Assembly (NCBI RefSeq): GCF_003344765.1
Contig: NZ_QPMH01000005.1
Span: 186,001 to 250,000 of the forward strand
Direction of reading: 5' to 3'
From: Ferruginivarius sediminum
Lineage (GTDB): Bacteria; Pseudomonadota; Alphaproteobacteria; Kiloniellales; Rhodovibrionaceae
DNA length: 64,000 nt
Shown here: piece by piece, positions 59,713-64,000 of the stretch
Layout: every line of letters begins with the position of its first letter
Numbering within the stretch: position 1 is the stretch's first letter
Notes under the pieces: generated by a model
The model's database searches: none
What the model saw: only the letters and a program-made list of their open reading frames with translations
What the model was told of the DNA's origin: nothing
Program-made: the position numbers and the translations under genes

Positions 59713-60438
59713 ATGCGACCACGGATCCTGCCAATGCTGATTGCCGTCTCCCTGCTGACGCTCGGCGTCCGGATCGGGGAGATCTGGCAGGGCTTCGGCG
59801 GCCCCGCCGAGGCGCAGAGCGAGGCCGCCGCGGCGGCCGAGTTCGTCCGGGAGCCGTTCAGTCACGTCCAGGTGGCCGCCGCCGATACGTCGGGTGAAGA
59901 GGTAGACGACGGGAACGGCTCGGCCGGTGCACAGGGTGCGGCCAGGTCGGATGGCGGTATGGACGAAGGCGATAGTGGTCCGGCAATGGCGGCGGTTGAT
60001 GGCAGCGACGATCCACTCTCGATGAGCAACGAGGAAATCGAGCTTCTGCAGCAGCTCGGCGAGCGCCGGCAGCGGCTGAATGCGCGGGAGGAGGCGCTCA
60101 ACGAGCGCGAGTCGCTGATCAAGGCGGCGGAGAAACGCCTTGAGGACAAGATCGCCGACCTTGAAGCATTGAAGTCGACGATCGAGGACCTGCTGGTCAA
60201 GTACGATGAACAAGAGGACAAGCAGCTGACCCGTCTCGTCAACATCTACGAGAAGATGAAGGCGGACGACGCAGCGCGGATTTTCGAGGATCTCGAAATG
60301 CCGATTCTGCTCAAGGTCGTCGACCGCATGAACGAACGCAAGACGGCGCCGATCCTGGCGGAAATGCAGCCCGCCAAGGCACAGGCCCTTACGCTCAAGC
60401 TGGCCGAGCGGCGCGACTTGCCGATTCCGCGGGAGTAG
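59713..60438 (+). CDS. MotE-like flagellar protein (MgtE-N-type C-terminus)
   Basis: A 241-residue protein with an N-terminal hydrophobic segment (residues 6-20, LPMLIAVSLLTLG), a low-complexity acidic linker (30-100), a coiled coil at about 105-172 (LGERRQRLNAREEALNERES), and a C-terminal helical domain (about 173-235) with YEKMKADDAARIFEDLEMPI resembling the MgtE N-domain/FliG-like fold. MotE of rhizobia is a periplasmic chaperone for the MotC stator protein; this is the nearest family. The gene begins 20 bp after the DUF6468 gene. Confidence 0.78.
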   Translation: MRPRILPMLIAVSLLTLGVRIGEIWQGFGGPAEAQSEAAAAAEFVREPFSHVQVAAADTSGEEVDDGNGSAGAQGAARSDGGMDEGDSGPAMAAVDGSDDPLSMSNEEIELLQQLGERRQRLNAREEALNERESLIKAAEKRLEDKIADLEALKSTIEDLLVKYDEQEDKQLTRLVNIYEKMKADDAARIFEDLEMPILLKVVDRMNERKTAPILAEMQPAKAQALTLKLAERRDLPIPRE

Positions 60439-60459
60439 ATGCGCGGTAAACAAGGAGCG

Positions 60460-60474
60460 TTTACGGCCTCTTAA
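60460..60474 (+). promoter_or_regulatory. CtrA-like site upstream of cheY
   Basis: TTTA-N7-TTAA matches the CtrA consensus TTAA-N7-TTAA at 7 of 8 positions, 72 bp upstream of the cheY start. An overlapping inverted repeat GTAAAC-N7-GTTTAC lies at 60446-60464. In several Rhodospirillales CtrA regulates motility and chemotaxis, so the site is plausible but short. Confidence 0.35.
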
Positions 60475-60545
60475 GGCTGTGCCTCTAGGTTGCATCGCGA
60501 GTTCAAAATAAAAGGCATTTGCCGGGAAGGGGGACTGAGGCGGCT

Positions 60546-60935
60546 ATGGCAGGCGTCGATTTCAATATGCCGATCCTGGTCGTGGACGACTACAAGACCA
60601 TGCTGAGGATCATCCGCAACCTGCTGAAACAGCTCGGGTTCAATAACGTCGACGAGGCGACCGACGGGAGCGTCGCCCTGCAGAAACTACGGGACAAGAA
60701 GTACGGTCTGGTCATCTCGGACTGGAACATGGAGCCGATGAGCGGGCTGCAACTTCTCAAGGAGGTCCGGGCGGACCAGCGCCTGAATGACCTGCCTTTC
60801 ATCATGGTCACGGCCGAGAGCAAGAGCGAGAACGTGGTCGCGGCCAAGGAGGCCGGTGTTACCAACTACATCATCAAGCCGTTCAATGCCGCGACGCTGA
60901 AGACCAAGCTGACGGCGGTGATCGGCCAGTTCTGA
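60546..60935 (+). CDS. cheY: CheY-family chemotaxis response regulator
   Basis: A 129-residue single receiver domain. ATG 60546 is used; the upstream extension is not conserved. The acidic pocket is Asp14/Asp15 in ILVVDDYKTM, the phosphorylation site Asp59 in LVISDWNMEPMSGLQLLKEV, the switch Thr in FIMVTAES, and Lys in YIIKPFNAATLKTKL. Phosphorylated CheY binds FliM, encoded nearby. It is followed 14 bp later by cheZ. Confidence 0.95.
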   Translation: MAGVDFNMPILVVDDYKTMLRIIRNLLKQLGFNNVDEATDGSVALQKLRDKKYGLVISDWNMEPMSGLQLLKEVRADQRLNDLPFIMVTAESKSENVVAAKEAGVTNYIIKPFNAATLKTKLTAVIGQF

Positions 60936-60949
60936 GAAGGGAGCCGGCG

Positions 60950-61639
60950 ATGGACGGGGCGCATTCCGGCGGCACCAACAGGCGGGGCGGGCAAGCAGAT
61001 CCCCTGCGCGCGGAGCTGGAGCGTCGGCTCCAGCTTCTGGCGGATCACGGGCAGCGGGCCGATCCGAAAGACATCACGGCGGCGGTCGAAAGCATCATGG
61101 CCACGGTCGAGGGCGACCTCTCGGCCGTGAACCTGAAACTCTACGCCGAGATCGAGGCGCTGGGGCGGTATATCGAAAGCGCCAAGGCGGAGATCGCCGA
61201 GGTGCGCCCGGACGAGATCCGCGACCAGCACCTGCCGACGGCAACGGATGAACTGGAAGCCATCGTCGGCGCGACCGAGCAGGCCACCAACCAGATACTG
61301 GAGGCCGTCGAGTCGATCGAGGAGGTCGCCGGCGAGGTCGACGAGGCGAAGTCGGAGAAGATCACCGGTGCGGTCACGCAGGTCTACGAGGCCTGCAACT
61401 TCCAGGACATCACCGGACAGCGCATCACCAAGGTCGTCACGGCCCTGCAGGAAATCGAGCGGAAGGTAGACGCTCTGTTGGCTGCGTTCGGGGAAGAGAT
61501 GGCCCGTAACCAGATCAAGCGGCGACAGGCCGAGGCTGCGTCCAAGGACGACGAGAAAAGCCTGATGAACGGCCCGGCCTCGCCGAACGAAGCTGTCAGT
61601 CAGGAGGACATCGACGCCCTGTTGGCCAGCTTTGACTGA
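60950..61639 (+). CDS. cheZ: CheY-P phosphatase CheZ
   Basis: A 229-residue four-helix-bundle protein that dephosphorylates CheY-P. The catalytic segment is EACNFQDITGQRITKVV at 147-163, with Asp153 and Gln157 (equivalent to E. coli Asp143 and Gln147). DELEAIVGATEQATNQIL precedes it. The C-terminal peptide SQEDIDALLASFD at 217-229 corresponds to the CheY-binding tail. Its presence next to cheY is a straightforward signal-termination module. Confidence 0.93.
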   Translation: MDGAHSGGTNRRGGQADPLRAELERRLQLLADHGQRADPKDITAAVESIMATVEGDLSAVNLKLYAEIEALGRYIESAKAEIAEVRPDEIRDQHLPTATDELEAIVGATEQATNQILEAVESIEEVAGEVDEAKSEKITGAVTQVYEACNFQDITGQRITKVVTALQEIERKVDALLAAFGEEMARNQIKRRQAEAASKDDEKSLMNGPASPNEAVSQEDIDALLASFD

Positions 61640-61645
61640 CCCGTG

Positions 61646-62350
61646 ATGGAATACCTCGCGAATCGCCGCAAGAGAGGCTCGACGTCCGACGGGAACATCG
61701 TCGCGATGTTGAGCCTCAAGCTGCTTCTGCTGGCGTTTTTCATCCTGCTCTCGACGATGTCGAGCTTCGAGGAAAAGCGCAGCCGTGCCGTCCTGGAAAG
61801 CGTGGCAACGACCTTCCAGGGACACGTCGCCGCGATTCGCAGCCTGGATAATCCGACGGCGGGCCTGGGCCAGCTTGAGAACGCGCCCTCGCTTGTCGAC
61901 CGGCTCAAAAGCCTGTTCCGCCAGACCTTGCCGGTGGTGGAGATGGAGGAATCCCCCACCGGAAACGCGCTTCGCCTCGAAGTGCCGGCGGAGTCGGTCT
62001 TCGTTGCCGGTAGCGCGCGTCTGGCGCCGGGCCGCGGCGTCCTGCTGGATCGTCTGGCGCGCATCCTGAACGGCGAGGACGGGCCTGAAGCCGCATACGA
62101 GTTGCAACTCCTGCATTCGGTGCGCGGCTCGGGAACCGGGGTGGCCGGCGAGCTTGCGGTCCGTCGCGGCGGCGTGATGGCGCGGCGGCTGGGCGATCTG
62201 GGGGTGGCAGAGGATAGCCTGTCGATCGCGCTTTGGCCGCGTGCGTCGGAAGGGGCGCGGGACGGCCTGATCGCGTTCGAAATCCTGCTGGACGTGCCGC
62301 CGAGAACGGCTGGCGAACTACCGGCAAAGGCGCCGGAGGCAAGGCCGTGA
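61646..62350 (+). CDS. MotB-like protein lacking the channel aspartate
   Basis: A 234-residue protein from ATG 61646 (GTG 61643 adjoins). One N-terminal transmembrane segment (IVAMLSLKLLLLAFFILLST, about residues 18-38) follows a basic leader, then a helical linker and a degenerate OmpA/MotB-like domain (ALRLEVPAESVFVAGSARLA, then LAVRRGGVMARRLGDLGV). MotB normally has an Asp in this helix for proton flow; none is seen here. The peptidoglycan-binding residues are also not obvious. It overlaps the next MotB-like gene in GTGA. Confidence 0.7.
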   Translation: MEYLANRRKRGSTSDGNIVAMLSLKLLLLAFFILLSTMSSFEEKRSRAVLESVATTFQGHVAAIRSLDNPTAGLGQLENAPSLVDRLKSLFRQTLPVVEMEESPTGNALRLEVPAESVFVAGSARLAPGRGVLLDRLARILNGEDGPEAAYELQLLHSVRGSGTGVAGELAVRRGGVMARRLGDLGVAEDSLSIALWPRASEGARDGLIAFEILLDVPPRTAGELPAKAPEARP

Positions 62351-63117
62351 GCGACGAGGCCGAGATCGAGCAAGTGCAGGAGGCGCCGCCGCCTCCACCG
62401 TCCGTATCCACGGGGCTGCCGCCACGTCGCGCGAGACGCAACGATGCGAACGCGTGGATGGTGACCTTCACCGATCTCGTCGCGCTCATGCTGACGTTCT
62501 TCGTCATGATCTTCGCCATGTCCACGGTGAAGACGGAGTCCTGGCAAAGCTTGACCCAGAGCCTGCGCGAGCAGTTGAGCAGCGTGATCTCGACATCCCC
62601 GGCACGCCCGGCGCTGCGCCTCGACATGCCGACGGCGAACGAGGCGCCGGGCGCCGACCTGGATTACGTGGCCGAACTGATGCGCGGGCAGATCGCCTCC
62701 GCCCTGCCGGAAAACGCGGCTTTCGTACGTCGGGAAGCGGGGCGGCTTTTCGTTTCGCTGCCTTCCGATCTGTTGTTCAAGACCGGCGACCATGCACTCA
62801 CGAAGGAAGCGGCCGAGACGGTCTTTGCCCTCGGCGGCGTGCTGCGCAACCTGCCTAACCGGGTCGAGGTTGCGGGCCATGCCGACCCGCGCAAGCCGCG
62901 CGGACGCTATCCTTCCAACTGGGAGCTTTCGCTGCGGCGGGCGCAGTCCGTTGCCGTTGCGCTGCGGAAGGCCGGCTATGACGGCGGGGTCATCGCGCGC
63001 GGCTATGGCGACGCACAATTCGGTGCGCTTCCCGATGAATGGCCGCTGGTGCGTCGCAATGCGTTGGCCCGCCGGGTCGACATCGTGATCGGCGCCGCCG
63101 GTCGGGACGGGAACTGA
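62347..63117 (+). CDS. MotB/OmpA-family stator-type protein
   Basis: A 256-residue protein starting at GTG 62347, which overlaps the previous stop in GTGA. After a Pro-rich cytoplasmic N-terminus, the transmembrane helix WMVTFTDLVALMLTFFVMIF (38-57) carries Asp43 at the position of the MotB proton-binding Asp. The C-terminal OmpA-like domain shows VEVAGHADPRKPRGRYPSNW, then ELSLRRAQSVAVALRKAGYD and VIARGYGDAQFGALP, a normal peptidoglycan-binding pattern. No MotA partner is encoded in the window. Confidence 0.85.
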   Translation: MSDEAEIEQVQEAPPPPPSVSTGLPPRRARRNDANAWMVTFTDLVALMLTFFVMIFAMSTVKTESWQSLTQSLREQLSSVISTSPARPALRLDMPTANEAPGADLDYVAELMRGQIASALPENAAFVRREAGRLFVSLPSDLLFKTGDHALTKEAAETVFALGGVLRNLPNRVEVAGHADPRKPRGRYPSNWELSLRRAQSVAVALRKAGYDGGVIARGYGDAQFGALPDEWPLVRRNALARRVDIVIGAAGRDGN

Positions 63118-64000
63118 TGCGCCGGGCGCCACTATACCTCTCGCTCCTCGCCGGGACGGTGCTCGCTGCGCTGCCGGCCGCGGCGCAGGAAACGGTGCGC
63201 ATCCGCGCCGGCGAGCACGACGACTTCGGCCGCCTTGTGTTCGACTGGTCGAAGCCCGTGCGTTATCGCGCGTATGTGCAGGACGGGCAGCTTCATCTGG
63301 AGTTCGCGCGGCGCGCGGCCTTCCAGCTTGGCGGCGTCCTGCCGACGCTTGGCGATTACGTCGGACAGGCGGCGGCGGGGCCGCATGGCTACCGCCTGAC
63401 TTTCCCGATGAAGGACGACTTCGGTCTCAAGCACTGGACCAGCGGCCCGAAGGTCGTTGTCGACCTCAAGGCCCCCAATGCGCCGCCGGATTCGGCGCCC
63501 ACCGTGCGGATGCGGGTAGGTGAGCACGATACCTTCGACCGGCTGGTGTTCGACTGGAGCGAGCAGGTTGCTTACAGCGTCGAGCGCGCCCCCGACGGCA
63601 AGGGCGCCCGTGTCCGCTTCGAGCGGCCGGCCAAACTGGACCTGAGTGCCTTTAACGGTGACGGCTTGCCGCGCGTGAAGGGCGTGGGCGAAGTCGAGAG
63701 CGGCACCAACAGCGGGGTCACCCTCGACATCCCACCGCAGGCGCGGCTGCGCCACTTCAAGGTGGGGCCGAAAGTCGTGGTCGACGTCCTGGCGGCCAAG
63801 GCTGCCGATGGTAAGCCGGGAGACGGCAAGGTACCCGACACCGAAGAAACGCCGGCGCCGACCGTCACAGCCGACTCGGACGACGGCGCCGTCGAGAGGA
63901 AGCCGACCCGGCCGCCGGAGAAGCCCGAGGAACTGGCCCGGGCGGTGCCGGAACAGGCTTCCCCGAAGAAGGGGGATGCCGGCGCCGGCACGGATGCAGC
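63117..64000 (+). CDS. Secreted protein with duplicated beta module, 3' truncated by window edge
   Basis: The frame opens at ATG 63117, sharing one base with the previous stop (TGATG), and stays open to the window end (294 codons). A signal peptide is visible: YLSLLAGTVLAALPAAAQ. Two related modules follow: VRIRAGEHDDFGRLVFDW at about 27-44 and VRMRVGEHDTFDRLVFDW at about 129-146, each ending with a GPKVVVD segment (about 110 and 219). After this the sequence is Pro/Glu/Lys-rich. The modules resemble AMIN-like periplasmic beta domains. I expect a long protein, perhaps with TPRs further on, by analogy to other Rhodospirillales flagellar clusters. Confidence 0.75.
   Translation, partial: MRRAPLYLSLLAGTVLAALPAAAQETVRIRAGEHDDFGRLVFDWSKPVRYRAYVQDGQLHLEFARRAAFQLGGVLPTLGDYVGQAAAGPHGYRLTFPMKDDFGLKHWTSGPKVVVDLKAPNAPPDSAPTVRMRVGEHDTFDRLVFDWSEQVAYSVERAPDGKGARVRFERPAKLDLSAFNGDGLPRVKGVGEVESGTNSGVTLDIPPQARLRHFKVGPKVVVDVLAAKAADGKPGDGKVPDTEETPAPTVTADSDDGAVERKPTRPPEKPEELARAVPEQASPKKGDAGAGTDA

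Overview
The window is a high-GC chromosomal segment (a sampled line, 47401-47460, has 38 G/C of 60) from an alphaproteobacterium, most likely of the Rhodospirillales. The evidence is a circularly permuted (two-piece) tmRNA gene with an ANDN-type tag, an alpha-type SspB beside it, a glycine-dependent (C4 pathway) 5-aminolevulinate synthase, a thyA-folA / hflK-hflC-DUF2065-degP arrangement, and a flgF-flgG-flgA-flgH plus fliL-fliM-DUF6468-motE-cheY-cheZ flagellar layout. The genus cannot be fixed from sequence alone. No rRNA, tRNA, CRISPR array, integrase or insertion sequence was recognised.

Region by region. 1-8109: the 3' part of an AsmA-family gene, a ribbon-helix-helix gene behind fumC, an alpha/beta hydrolase, a small conserved-looking ORF, a uracil-DNA-glycosylase-like gene, sspB, permuted ssrA, and thyA-folA. 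8203-16218: the envelope proteolysis block (hflK, hflC, DUF2065, degP on the minus strand), mrp/apbC, sppA and a peroxidase-related gene. 16359-28603: housekeeping and stress genes, including an RlmD/TrmA-type RNA methyltransferase, a secreted cupin, aroC, fabI, a YihY/BrkB membrane protein, cbpA-cbpM, a glycine-zipper lipoprotein, pdxH, a cation efflux pump, a universal stress protein behind an FNR/FixK-like box, an SDR, a CBS-domain protein and a winged-helix-like regulator.

28818-39872 is a polyamine/amine-type uptake region. Two complete sets of binding protein plus two permeases (minus 28818-32155, plus 36625-39872) flank hemA and a class III aminotransferase, but only one ATPase gene (potA-like) is present. 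39880-43444 holds a thioredoxin-NHL protein, a protein with a 27-28 residue Pro-rich repeat, and a secreted Sel1-type repeat protein. 43777-49534 is a complete five-gene dipeptide/oligopeptide ABC operon.

49700-53760 is an AT-rich island, most extreme over 51720-52780 (17 G/C of 60 in 52321-52380). It has a hypothetical gene behind a perfect inverted repeat, and a translationally coupled pair of a divergent EgtD-like methyltransferase and an MFS transporter, divergent from a LysR regulator with a candidate operator between them. It looks horizontally acquired and is the best candidate here for an undescribed small-molecule system.

53868-64000 is a flagellar/chemotaxis region. flgF-G-A-H run on the minus strand from a near-consensus sigma54 promoter with a 15-bp palindrome about 109 bp upstream of the predicted start. 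fliL, fliM, DUF6468, motE-like, cheY, cheZ, two MotB-like genes and a truncated gene with a duplicated beta module run on the plus strand, mostly with overlapping or closely spaced ends.
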